Notes under the pieces: generated by a model | Told to the model about the DNA's origin: nothing | Seen by the model: only the letters and a program-made list of their open reading frames with translations | Databases searched by the model: none | Part shown: positions 59,901 through 63,234 of the stretch, piece by piece | Layout: each line of letters opens with the position of its first letter | How positions within the stretch are numbered: the first letter of the stretch is position 1 | NCBI GenBank assembly: GCA_951213105.1 | Contig: OX578152.1 | Coordinates: 96,098,568-96,162,567 of the forward strand | Reading direction: 5' to 3' | From: Amaurobius ferox | Lineage: Eukaryota > Arthropoda > Arachnida > Araneae > Amaurobiidae | Length of the DNA: 64,000 nt | Program-made: the position numbers and the translations under genes

Positions 59901-60430
59901 GTGCACCTTTTCAAGTTTTAAAGTAACTGTGTACTAAATTTCATGGCCGTACGATGCTTTGATTTTCCACTACAAACCGTGCAGACAGGCAGATATAATT
60001 AATTTTGTTTGGTTTATAATAGCCTTGGCTTAAACCTGTAAAAGTTATAATTTAATTCTTAATTAATATATATCCTGTTAAGTAATAACAAATATAAAAA
60101 TCTAGCTATGTTCTCAAGCATATTTCAATTATATAGAAAACTTAGAATTCAAAATATAAAAATTAAAGGATTTATCTGGATTAACTTCTTTTTATTTTCT
60201 AGATTTTAAATCAAGCACTAGCACCTCCAACATTGCAACTTCTATATCAACTTTTACAACAAATCAGATTTTTGCAACAACTGCAGCAACAGCAGATGTA
60301 CTTCTCTCAGCATGGGAGTAAACCTGGCAGTCCACCTTTGCAGCTCAGTGTACAGATTACACAAGCAAAACAACACATAGTAAATCTGCAAAATCAAATT
60401 GCTGCTCAGCAGGCACTATTTTTGAAGCAG
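12686..60430 (+). CDS. gw: GW182/gawky (TNRC6 family) gene, 5' and central exons; 3' part outside the window
   Basis: Scaffold protein of miRNA silencing. The family binds Argonaute through GW/WG repeats and recruits deadenylases through its C-terminal half in cytoplasmic P-bodies. Ten exons join in frame: 12686-12897, 27321-27906, 34641-34706, 38039-38682, 44540-44614, 45238-45295, 51157-51392, 53049-53198, 57800-57919 and 60203-60430, giving 791 codons from the ATG at 12688. All introns are GT-AG. In order the protein shows a GWG plus NQDTAWDVPSSP start like Drosophila gawky, many WG repeats, a segment reading GWEE then DDGTAVWG as in the Ago-binding region of TNRC6, a UBA domain, an Asn-rich linker and the Q-rich LRLLVQQIQMAVQAG block. 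PAM2 and RRM are not seen and should lie downstream. Exon borders come from reading only. Untranslated exons upstream and extra alternative exons cannot be excluded. Confidence 0.93.
14472..15168 (+). pseudogene. LINE ORF2 C-terminus: RNase H domain and cysteine motif
   Basis: The frame reads IFICSNSQAALMALGKF, then VILYWVPGHSGIPGNELADE and LARKG, the hallmark of the RNase H domain in I/LOA/R1-group LINEs. The usual acidic residue in the D-S-Q-A-A-L motif is Asn here. One in-frame TAG at 14923 interrupts the frame, which then continues LLTGHCTLKRHLNILGVTKD and CRGCKYSEETATHILCEC (C-x2-C-x8-H-x3-C), closing at 15168. Endonuclease and reverse transcriptase are absent. It is a dead insertion. 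Confidence 0.93.
14472..15258 (+). mobile_element. 5'-truncated non-LTR retrotransposon (LINE) with 11-bp target duplication
   Basis: Direct repeats AATACTACACT lie at 14461-14471 and 15259-15269. The insert ends in a TTTCAT-type pentamer tail (about 15240-15258) instead of poly(A). It keeps only the 3' part of ORF2, as expected from incomplete target-primed reverse transcription. The right-hand repeat overlaps the left end of the Tc1 element, so the LINE inserted into that terminus. Confidence 0.9.
16463..17381 (-). repeat. Copia 3' LTR
   Basis: Matches the right-hand LTR along its length, from TGGGCAAATCTAGTTAATG to ...TTCTTCCAGCA. Its inner side is followed by a purine-rich tract on the minus strand (GAGGGGGTCGAT), the likely polypurine tract. 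Confidence 0.9.
17620..18010 (-). repeat. ~38-bp tandem repeats in the Copia 3' region
   Basis: Five or more diverged units carry GTCAAAGTTTAAATTTAAGT and ATAAACATGTTATATAA. They lie between the RNase H end and the 3' LTR. No coding was seen from 17382 to about 18420. Confidence 0.8.
18430..20430 (-). pseudogene. Copia reverse transcriptase and RNase H, fragmented
   Basis: From 20426 leftward: a linker, then SRWIYTLKRNENGEIQRFKA and RLVAQG near 19760 (start of the Copia RT domain). After frame breaks comes LILVYVDDILFSKNQ near 19350 with the YVDD catalytic motif. The RNase H piece at 18718-18909 reads CYSNSDFAANRNDRASLGG and LSLSTMEAEY, the usual Copia end. Frameshifts and stops separate the pieces. 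Confidence 0.92.
20647..21063 (-). pseudogene. Copia integrase core
   Basis: 139 open codons read MDVCGPMPVQSLGGNRYFLL, then ILRTDCGMEF and TPQQNGVSERFN. The Asp in MDVCGPM, the Asp in RTDCGMEF and the Glu in NGVSERFN stand at the DD35E positions. The usual Asn-Gly after the second Asp is Cys-Gly. The protein continues toward RT in other frames. Confidence 0.93.
21156..21905 (-). pseudogene. Copia protease and pre-integrase region, catalytic site lost
   Basis: The frame begins MDPIDKFNWVIHTAATCHFC. At the retropepsin active site the family expects Asp-Ser/Thr-Gly; here His-Thr-Ala stands, so both the catalytic Asp and the Gly are changed. Further on the pre-integrase segment reads KPWHKKYCHLNVDYM, with the conserved W-H-K and H-L-N. 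A Lys/Asn-rich insert lies between. Confidence 0.9.
21960..22729 (-). pseudogene. Copia Gag with zinc knuckle, frameshifted
   Basis: The start at 22729 reads MEPVKMPLLTRDNYA and ALKAEGCYGFIE, the usual Copia Gag N-terminus. After a frame change near 22505, DPADAWEKLKNHF and LKKAVSKLKDV follow (UBN2-like Gag). A CCHC knuckle near 21985-22025 is visible only across a frame change in an A-rich run (CYLCKKK, then HLKINCPK). Confidence 0.85.
22904..23815 (-). repeat. Copia 5' LTR
   Basis: On the minus strand it starts TGCTGGAATAACG and ends TTTGCCCA. Promoter and polyadenylation signals were not resolved. Confidence 0.9.
24323..25128. mobile_element. Mariner-type MITE with long terminal inverted repeats
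   Basis: The ends CAGAGTGCCTAAGAAAATCT and (reverse) CAGGGTGTCGGAAAATCT are flanked by TA. Similarity between arms continues inward for about 150 bp, including GTAGAGCGTTGCCAAAT versus its counterpart near 24930. There is no transposase. It sits within repeat family R1. Confidence 0.85.
25610..25975 (+). pseudogene. Second Tc1-like transposase fragment (N-terminal half)
   Basis: Helix-turn-helix debris reads HIAAEIHIDESTVQRIWRTW; the later frame reads ISARTISQ and LAESGLHSN with PLRRLPLT, and ends RLQWQ. Frame shifts and stops separate the parts. It is a different copy from the Tc1 at 15.3-24 kb and belongs to the same broad group. Confidence 0.85.
26440..26790 (+). other. Intron stretch with short local repeats and a gw-exon-like snippet
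   Basis: TGGTACAAATT, CCAGTATTTGATTGT and GTGGTATTCATGG-type phrases repeat locally (26540-26660). At 26711-26742 one frame reads DDDDGGVVIP, resembling the acidic D-rich V-V-IPP segment of the next gw exon about 830 bp downstream. No splice-supported exon was seen. Confidence 0.4.
26953..27190 (+). mobile_element. tRNA-derived SINE with perfect 14-bp target duplication
   Basis: The head resembles a class II (Ser/Leu) tRNA: A-box-like GGTCGAACGGTCAAGGCG, a long variable region and B box GGTTCGAGTC at 27018. A ~150-bp tRNA-unrelated body follows, then an A-rich tail with C interruptions. ACAATATGCAAATT flanks it at 26939-26952 and 27191-27204. The anticodon stem no longer pairs, so this is not a working tRNA gene. 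It lies 130 bp before the second gw exon. Confidence 0.93.
27321..27906 (+). CDS. gw: gw exon: N-terminal Ago-binding GW repeats with internal duplication
   Basis: The acceptor tttttacag ends at 27320 and the donor gtaagt starts at 27907; the exon enters in phase 0 and leaves in phase 1. It begins GINQDTAWDVPSSP, which matches the conserved first motif of arthropod GW182. PWGHTPSTHIGGTWGEE and an Asp-rich run follow. Two ~60-residue units stand in tandem, each reading HTP-x-THIGGTWGE, acidic run, V-x-IPPD, NPPPTNSTW or its variant, K-S-N-x-x-VWG, then KSW. Tryptophans in WG context are spaced as needed for multivalent Argonaute binding. The internal duplication appears to be old, since the units differ at many codons. 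Confidence 0.95.
27907..28530. other. Intron 2 start, no recognised element
   Basis: A short direct repeat of TTTTCTGGTGGAC / TTTCCTGGTGGAC type is seen near 28050-28085. Otherwise nothing recognised. Confidence 0.5.
28534..29454 (+). mobile_element. Helentron-like element, copy 2 (both ends)
   Basis: The 5' end carries ATGTGggcagCACAT and CTTTCCTTATATA. The 3' end is a hairpin ACTTTCCTTATACATTATG / TATATAAGGAAAGT at 29422-29454. The 5' CTTTCCTTATATA is the inverse of the last 3' arm, giving short asymmetric terminal inverted repeats as described for Helentrons. The body shares CGAGAACGGTTCATGTTAGC and a GACACACACAC tract with copy 3. No replicase/helicase is encoded. Confidence 0.6.
29455..29800 (+). 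repeat. Tandem repeat, unit ~135 bp, two to three copies
   Basis: The units carry AAACTGCATTT, TTTTGCAATCTGTTTGCAT and TGTTTTATATGTAAACTATT / TGTTTTACATGCAAAAACTA. Copies run roughly 29457-29590 and 29596-29720, with a partial one after 29770. Confidence 0.75.
29800..32250. other. Intron sequence without recognised genes
   Basis: AT-rich, with poly(C) tracts near 30595 and 31700 and (A)n near 31725. No element ends or coding motifs recognised. Confidence 0.5.
32255..32580 (+). repeat. ~165-bp tandem duplication
   Basis: Two diverged units share ACTCAAATATATTGT, TTTCAGAATACAGAT, GGATACAACACTAAATATAA and ACACAAGATGGATG. Confidence 0.88.
34158..34490. mobile_element. pogo/Tigger-like MITE
   Basis: The left end CAGCAAGGTCTCAATAATCT and right end AGATTATTGGGACTCTACTG are imperfect inverted repeats of ~25 bp. 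A TA precedes the left end. The phrases AATAATCTGAG and GTAATCCAAGTTGG are typical of this group. It is non-coding and lies just upstream of the small gw exon. Confidence 0.7.
34641..34706 (+). CDS. gw: gw small exon (66 nt)
   Basis: The acceptor tatttcag ends at 34640 and the donor gtaagt begins at 34707. Phase 1 in and phase 1 out keep the frame between the large flanking exons. It encodes PPIQTAPHHLPLTNENKNIGNI, with no Trp. The length is a multiple of three, so skipping it would keep the frame and it could be an alternative cassette. Support is the splice borders plus frame, not homology. Confidence 0.75.
34707..36800. other. Intron 3, mostly unrecognised
   Basis: A more GC-rich patch near 36660-36760 may be a repeat, but I see no ends or boxes to name it. 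Confidence 0.45.
36811..37103. mobile_element. Short MITE with CAGGGATGTATCTA termini
   Basis: The left end CAGGGATGTATCTA and right end TAGATACATCCCTG are a perfect 14-bp inverted repeat. AATATG flanks both sides. The inside holds repeated GAGTGGTGGTCGG near 37020-37060. There is no coding. The superfamily is uncertain; the CAGGG start fits hAT, but the duplication seems 6 bp. Confidence 0.85.
37514..37556. repeat. Palindrome with ~15-bp arms
   Basis: GAATGAATGCAATTA and TAATTGCATTCATTC are separated by a few bases. Probably hairpin-forming. Confidence 0.75.
38039..38682 (+). CDS. gw: gw exon: central GW domain with Ago-hook-like segment
   Basis: The acceptor atttttag ends at 38038 and the donor gtaatt begins at 38683 (phase 0). 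It encodes DDAGPENAGPWGDPSHKPN, then SGWEETAP, YDDGTAVWGNPV and SHWKEMPP. That order matches the GWEE...DDGTxAWG...W segment of the TNRC6 Argonaute-binding region. Further WG/NW sites follow (NWGESGHPMG, SYWGPK, NWADGQ, SSWGGP). It is the most Trp-rich exon and the strongest single match to the family. Confidence 0.96.
38683..40140. other. Intron 4 start, no recognised element
   Basis: AT-rich. A short phrase GATAATCCAACATTCGT near 39940 hints at a decayed pogo-like end, not firm. Confidence 0.45.
40150..41553 (-). repeat. Repeat family R1, reverse copy
   Basis: The right edge carries TCAATTTTATTTATATAG; inward there are two tandem copies of a ~120-bp unit with CCATTCTCCCGTGATGATG or CCGTTCTCCCGTGATGAC (41280-41520). 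The left part holds a TCTTCGTACGAAGTAC hairpin near 40182-40200 and multiple CCAATATA(T)GCC phrases. No protein was seen. Confidence 0.65.
42061..42212. repeat. Homopolymer and (GT)n tracts
   Basis: Poly(C) then poly(A) at 42063-42102, (GT)n at 42163-42200 ending in poly(G). Such tracts are prone to sequencing error. Confidence 0.9.
43038..44110 (+). mobile_element. piggyBac element A, internally deleted (~1.07 kb)
   Basis: TTAA stands at 43034-43037 and 44111-44114. The ends CCCTTTCGGGA and (reverse) CCCTTTTGGGA are the terminal inverted repeats. The outer ~280 and ~240 bp match element B at 61.3 kb. It encodes a short fused frame (see 43511). Confidence 0.92.
43511..43723 (+). CDS. piggyBac mini-ORF joining N-terminus to the C-terminal cysteine-rich domain
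   Basis: 70 codons begin MAGLRLFLSVEEYTRMV, with an acidic stretch NEPDSNESDADSE, then a basic KGKRKRIDS and CYECKDCNVGLCVDSCFKIY-H. The Cys pattern (C-x2-C-x5-C-x3-C-x4-H) matches the C-terminal zinc-binding domain of piggyBac transposases. The DDD catalytic core is missing, yet the frame is open across the junction and ends in a natural stop. Whether it is expressed is unknown; a DNA-binding fragment could act as a repressor. Confidence 0.8.
   Translation: MAGLRLFLSVEEYTRMVNEPDSNESDADSENSWATKGKRKRIDSCYECKDCNVGLCVDSCFKIYHMQKVY
44540..44614 (+). CDS. gw: gw exon: first half of UBA domain
   Basis: The acceptor tttaatag ends at 44539 and the donor gtattt begins at 44615; the exon is 75 nt, phase 0 at both ends. 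It encodes GGKPLTKDLIWASKQFRLLA then ELNFK, which corresponds to helix 1 and loop 1 of the GW182 UBA domain (LIWAS-x-QFR-x-L pattern). The domain continues in the exon at 45238. A stray piggyBac terminus lies just downstream in the intron. Confidence 0.92.
44740..44835 (+). repeat. Solo piggyBac 3' terminus
   Basis: CCTTTGGGCCATGGTAGTTC and GCCGTCGGCAAAGGG before TTAA (44836-44839) match the right ends of elements A and B. No matching left end was found. It lies 125 bp downstream of a gw UBA exon. Confidence 0.75.
45238..45295 (+). CDS. gw: gw exon: second half of UBA domain
   Basis: The acceptor cttttcag ends at 45237 and the donor gtaagt begins at 45296; the exon leaves in phase 1. It encodes KKDDIENALRRHNMNLNDAL, the conserved helices 2-3 of the GW182 UBA domain (K-x-D-x-ENALR, NMN-x-x-DAL). 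Confidence 0.94.
45859..45914. repeat. Perfect 22-bp inverted repeat with 12-nt spacer
   Basis: The arms at 45859-45880 (begins GTTATCGAATAAGG) and 45893-45914 pair without mismatch. The spacer is CAGTAGTTACTA. Confidence 0.95.
46141..46475 (+). pseudogene. Penelope-like element debris, two tandem copies of one segment
   Basis: Frames read LFKIYRLLNKKYLHINNLKN and, repeated, LFRIYRLSDKKFHALHINNL with YKYPAYLVNGIVNKF. The same segment occurs in reverse near 56760-56930, next to a reverse transcriptase fragment, so it belongs to that element. Assignment to Penelope-like retroelements is by the RT fragment there. Confidence 0.6.
46960..47115 (+). repeat. Repeat with an inverted partner at 62833-62990
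   Basis: Begins GAAATTTGTTGATTGTCTTT and ends ACATTGGATTTACAATTA. The partner reads the same in reverse with a few changes. Both abut a (TA)n microsatellite on the same side. Confidence 0.88.
47152..47887. mobile_element. Foldback mariner-type MITE, ~260-bp arms, TA flanks
   Basis: The ends CAGGGTGTCCATTGC and (reverse) CAGGGTGTCCAGTAC are flanked by TA. Arms 47152-47418 and about 47630-47887 align nearly throughout (ATTTCCTCAACC, GAAAGAAATACGAAATATAA, ATTATATTTAGGAAAATCAT). A micro-SINE is inserted in the inner edge of the left arm. Confidence 0.92.
47419..47475 (+). repeat. Micro-SINE copy 4 (57 nt)
   Basis: Starts CCGGTCGGCCATT and ends GGTCGGCCTGGGTTTTC. Flanked by GACCAAAATTGACC at 47405-47418 and 47476-47489, perfect 14 bp. 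GGTCGGCCA pairs with TGGTCGGCC over nine positions (two G-T). The inner hairpin is GTC-TTCG-GAT. Confidence 0.88.
48915..50336. mobile_element. hAT-like non-autonomous element (1.42 kb), 8-bp target duplication
   Basis: The ends CAGGCTTCGGGAAATCG and (reverse) CAGGCTTCCGGAAATCG match. CTTCAACA flanks at 48907-48914 and 50337-50344. Subterminal GTCCGCGAGGACGG and GTCCGAGAGGACGG hairpins and repeated ACCCGTCCTC-type motifs stand near both ends. No transposase was recognised inside. Confidence 0.92.
50414..50653. mobile_element. Short hAT-like MITE (240 bp)
   Basis: The ends CCATGGTTCTCAAA and (reverse) CAATGGTTCTTAAT are imperfect inverted repeats. Flanks are GTTTAGGG (50406-50413) and GTCTAGGG (50654-50661), 7 of 8 equal. 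Contains a long poly(G) tract. Confidence 0.8.
51157..51392 (+). CDS. gw: gw exon after the UBA domain
   Basis: The acceptor tgttttag ends at 51156 and the donor gtaagt begins at 51393. It completes the split codon left by the UBA exon and reads IELHTIGSKESSMIDAE, then Asn/Gly-rich low-complexity sequence ending QNCKNQ. There is no Trp here, as expected for the linker between UBA and the Q-rich region. Confidence 0.88.
53049..53198 (+). CDS. gw: gw exon: Asn-rich linker with MMRKILQQ motif
   Basis: The acceptor aaatttag ends at 53048 and the donor gtaagt begins at 53199; 150 nt, phase 0. It encodes an Asn/Gly-rich stretch followed by LSPAMMRKILQQSQAFNP. The SP-x-M-x-x-KILQQ core is shared with TNRC6 proteins just before the Q-rich block. 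Confidence 0.88.
53364..53428 (-). repeat. Micro-SINE copy 5 (~65 nt)
   Basis: On the minus strand it runs from about ACGCTCTTGACCACTC to GAGTGGTCTGGGTTTTCGGT. Flanked by AGGAAAAGAGT at 53353-53363 and 53429-53439 (11 bp, forward strand). GACCACTC pairs perfectly with GAGTGGTC; the inner hairpin is ACC-CCAG-GGT. Confidence 0.85.
53850..54950 (-). repeat. Repeat family R1 (reverse copy) with Helentron-like satellite sequence
   Basis: ACAAATG...GACCAGGATGTTTTATTC (reverse) and the AATTGCGTTGCTGAGTAACA block match the copies at 14-25 kb and 40-41 kb. Between 54090 and 54500 lie units rich in CAATTTAGCAACATT and GATTTAGTGACATTTTTATC, as in the Helentron-like repeats. Confidence 0.65.
55200..55946 (+). 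mobile_element. Helentron-like element, copy 3 (both ends, short)
   Basis: The 5' end has ATGTGggcagCACAT and ACTTTCCCTGCAG. The 3' end hairpin reads ACTTTCCCTATACATTACC / TGTATTGCAGGGAAAGT at 55911-55946. The 5' ACTTTCCCTGCA is the inverse of the final arm. Internal pairs of GCGGGCCATT and GTGAAATTCGGTCCATTAGT are tandem (~160 bp). Lacks the ~180-bp satellites. Confidence 0.65.
56380..57410 (-). mobile_element. Penelope-like retroelement fragment with ~90-bp direct repeats
   Basis: ACTCCTTATACTGGCCCAAC and the following ~85 bp to CTACACGTGT occur at about 56384-56468 and 57323-57409. Between them, on the minus strand, stand the reverse-transcriptase-like GVPQGGCSSNMLANLY (57235-57190) and further LDNLELIPNEASISNSVNFLD near 57090-57030. 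The N-F-L-D motif after the palm region is usual in Penelope-like elements. Terminal direct repeats would fit their partial tandem (pLTR) structure. Heavily decayed, with (TA)n tracts. Confidence 0.6.
57463..57735 (+). repeat. Dispersed repeat R2, copy 1
   Basis: Shares ATGGATTCTGTTCAAA, TCTGTGATAATATTTTC and a TGCACCTT...GTCGTACGA segment with the copy at 59697-59990. Non-coding. The copies lie in the introns on either side of the first Q-rich gw exon. Confidence 0.8.
57800..57919 (+). CDS. gw: gw exon: start of Q-rich region
   Basis: The acceptor ttttttag ends at 57799 and the donor gtatta begins at 57920; 120 nt, phase 0. It encodes STAQLRLLVQQIQMAVQAGH and then LNPM. The LRLLVQQIQMAVQAG core is nearly invariant between insects and vertebrates in this family, so this is a firm landmark. 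Confidence 0.96.
59697..59990 (+). repeat. Dispersed repeat R2, copy 2
   Basis: Partner of the repeat at 57463; about 75-80% alike by eye, same orientation. Confidence 0.8.
60203..60430 (+). CDS. gw: gw exon: Q-rich region, last exon in the window
   Basis: The acceptor attttctag ends at 60202 and the donor gttagt begins at 60431; 228 nt, phase 0. It encodes ILNQALAPPTLQLLYQLLQQ, a Gln-rich heptad-like stretch and AKQHIVNLQNQIAAQQALFL. It is predicted to be helical or coiled. No later exon was found before 64000, so the gene continues to the right. Confidence 0.95.
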
Positions 60431-61261
60431 GTTAGTTCTCTGTTATTAGTTCAATGCACTATTTTTCCTTATCATGTTTTGTATACTAAACTTTTATAAA
60501 CTTTGTAATCAGTAAATAAAAACACTGTGTGATGGATAAGGAAAAATTAAGCAACATAATTACACAAAAATTATTATACAATGTAGCATACAGCTGCTCC
60601 AGTGATACATTGGATCTTGTTCATCAATGCTAAACAGATCAACAAACCCTAAATCAAAAAGACGAAATAGATGCAAATAGAAGAAACAGATTGTCAAATA
60701 TGCCACAAACAATGGATTCTGATCCCCATAAATTAGAATCTATCTTGATATTGTGTTTTCTCATTGATGGGGATCCCCCAATCTGTCTATATATGAAAAG
60801 ATGTACATGAGATTTGCCTTTTTTAAAACTTTTTGTTGTATTTCTTTATAACCACTTGCTAGGTGCTAGTGGAATTTTTCATTTTTTTATTTTTTATTTT
60901 TTTTATTTAAAAAAAAAAAAAAAAAAAAGATAATAAAATTCTAAAAGCTCAAATCCACCTAATATGTATGCATGGTTTGATTTAAGTGGTTTCACACACA
61001 TTTGCGTAAAGAATGATAGAAAAATTGCAATGATTCACAGTAATTGCAACACATCTTCTGTAGCAACAATTTTTTTTCTATTGCAAGTTTGTTTTTAGAA
61101 TTCATGTACTAACACATGCACATTTTTGAACAGATGTATGACGTAATACTGTAAAATTTCTAATGACTGTGCTTTTACCAATAAGACCAACTTCAGATCT
61201 TTTCCTTCTTATCACAATTTCAAATTCGCCAAATCTATTGTTGAGCAGAGATCCCTTTTAA

Positions 61262-62332
61262 CCCTTTCGCGACGAGTGGCACGCATACGCGCCAGCTGTG
61301 AAGTTGCAGTCAAGGACGAACGGCACTCCCGCGGGCCGGAGGAAATTTTACCCTAAAGGACGACTGGCACGTATGGGTGTTTCTATGTGGAACGTTTTAG
61401 TTTGAATGTATTTGTCTCCTAGATGGCGCTAAATGCCCGTGGAAGCAACTTAAATGTATTTTGTAGATGTTTGACCTTGGCACAAGGAGAATCCAATGAA
61501 TTATTTCTCCATTTGGAGCGGTGAAACACATGGTTCTGTAAAGTAAACATAGCACTTCTCATAGCATCAACAATTTTATAATTGAGTTCCGGGTCTCGTA
61601 CTGATTTTGTCTTTTATTGATTTGGTTGTTGAATTAGAGGAATATAAGAGAGGGTTTTTTTTGAGCGGGTGGGGGAGGGGGGGGGGGCGGTAAAGGAATG
61701 TGCGGCAATGAAATGATTAGGTTATTTATGTTCTCATGGAAAGGAAGGCTGGGATTTCGTTAATATATCCCATCGAAAAGGTCCAGATATGGAATAAAAA
61801 TATATAAATCGTCAGAATCGGAATGAGGCCATAAATGGAATTTCCTTGTGTATACTGGAAAGGACACGGGATTATCAAGCTCTGATGGTGGATATGGAGA
61901 ACGCGTTGTGAAAACACTTCTAAGTGAACTTTCAGGAAAAGGATATACTTTGTATTTGGATAAATTTTTTACCTCTCCTGTACTTGCAAAGTATTTGTTG
62001 TCTAAGAATACGCATATATGTGGTACTGTTTTAAAAAATCGGAAGGACATGCCAAAGAATTATCCATCTGTACCTAAAACATATATACACTAAAATTTTT
62101 AATATTTTGATAAAAAAAAATTTGAATAAAAAATATACATCAAATAGAAAATAAGTATTTCCTTTCTTCCTGAAAAAAGTAGAATGCTGTGTTGAACGGG
62201 TGATTTTTAGTGAATATTTTTCGAGAGTAAGGCTTAGCGCAAAAAAGTAGCCGTCTTTTACGCACATTTCGGAAACGAAGCGCTTCGTCCTTTGGGCCAC
62301 GGTAGTTTCGGAATGCCGCCGTCCCGAAAGGG
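61262..62332 (+). mobile_element. piggyBac element B, internally deleted (~1.07 kb)
   Basis: TTAA lies at 61258-61261 and 62333-62336; ends CCCTTTCGCGACG and (reverse) CCCTTTCGGGACG. Terminal regions match element A. The inside keeps a different part of the transposase gene. Confidence 0.92.
61740..62093 (+). pseudogene. piggyBac transposase, part of the catalytic region
   Basis: One frame reads YTGKDTGLSSSDGGYGERVV, then GKGYTLYLDKFFTSPVLAKY and HICGTVLKNRKDMPKNYPS. The LY-x-D-x-F-x-TSP motif holds one catalytic Asp of the DDD triad. The upstream part (YGIKIYK) is out of frame. The N- and C-terminal coding seen in element A is absent here. Confidence 0.92.
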
Positions 62333-62501
62333 TTAAAAATTCTTTGCGGTGAATGCTTCACGGCGAGATTTCAGTTGGTTTTGTACTGTGTGCTGCCCCT
62401 AACGGAAAATTTTCTCTAGTGAAGCAGAGATAATAATGCTCTGCTGATTAGCTTGTGTTTTTCCCTAAGATGTTTTGCTTGTCACCATATATATATATAT
62501 A

Positions 62502-62703
62502 TAAGATTTAAAATGAAAAAAGAAATTATATAGATGGAATGATTGTTTTTACAGGGTTGCAGAAAGGTCAAGGGGGATTGCGACATGAAGTCAAAGCTAG
62601 CTTCTAACCAGGAAATAGGGGTCGCAATCCCCCTTGACCTTTCTGCAACCCTGTAAAAACAATCATTCCATCTATATAATTTATTTTTTCATTTTAAATC
62701 TTA
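62502..62703. repeat. Long palindrome, two 83-bp arms, 36-nt spacer
   Basis: Arms 62502-62584 and 62621-62703 pair with a single mismatch. The arm contains CAGGGTTGCAGAAAGGTCAA. Flanked by (TA)n microsatellites. Confidence 0.95.
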
Positions 62704-62778
62704 TTTTTCAAGACTCTGATAGTGCGGCAATTTGCGCCTTTCTCTTTCTTGGATTTCATACTTTTTGGGATTGTATTT

Positions 62779-62832
<54 letters not shown>

Positions 62833-62836
<4 letters not shown>

Positions 62837-62990
62837 GTAAATCCAATGTTAGAATGTAAGTAGTAACTCATAATACACTACCATAAAATTTTCTACAAAA
62901 TACAAAGAAATAAAAGAAATTAAACCATAAAGAGGAAATTATAAAGCGTAATGCAAGTCCTAAAGACAAAGACAATCAACAAATTTCATA
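62833..62990 (-). repeat. Inverted partner of the repeat at 46960-47115
   Basis: Reads in reverse GAAATTTGTTGATTGTCTTT to ACATTGGATTTACAATT, following a (TA)n tract at 62780-62834. Confidence 0.88.
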
Positions 62991-63161
62991 TATATATATA
63001 TAAATAAATAAATTCTTTTGTTTGAATTGGATGCTTTATCTCTTTAATTTTTCTACTTTAATTCACACATTTAATATTTAGAGTAAAGTTACATAATAAC
63101 GTTGATCCTTCAACACTAAAAAAAGAGACAACTAATTTAAGAATTTCACATTGCCATTTGC

Positions 63162-63220
63162 CCGGCCGTCCAAATAAGTGCTCTTAGTCCCCTGGACGAG
63201 TCGGACGGTCTGGGTCTTCT
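63162..63220 (+). repeat. Micro-SINE copy 6 (59 nt)
   Basis: Starts CCGGCCGTCC and ends GGACGGTCTGGGTCTTCT. Perfect 14-bp flanks ACATTGCCATTTGC at 63148-63161 and 63221-63234. GGCCGTCC pairs with GGACGGTC; the inner hairpin is GTCC-CCT-GGAC. It is inserted next to a mariner-type transposase remnant. Confidence 0.9.
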
Positions 63221-63234
63221 ACATTGCCATTTGC

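Noticed and set aside
62634..62834. 66-codon frame ending in a Tyr-Ile repeat
   Set aside because: Produced by the palindrome arm running into a (TA)n microsatellite.
10261..63220. Hammerhead ribozyme in the micro-SINE copies
   Set aside because: CGGACGAG and, on the other strand, CGAAAAC look similar, but the CUGANGA core is never complete in any copy and the two boxes are on opposite strands.
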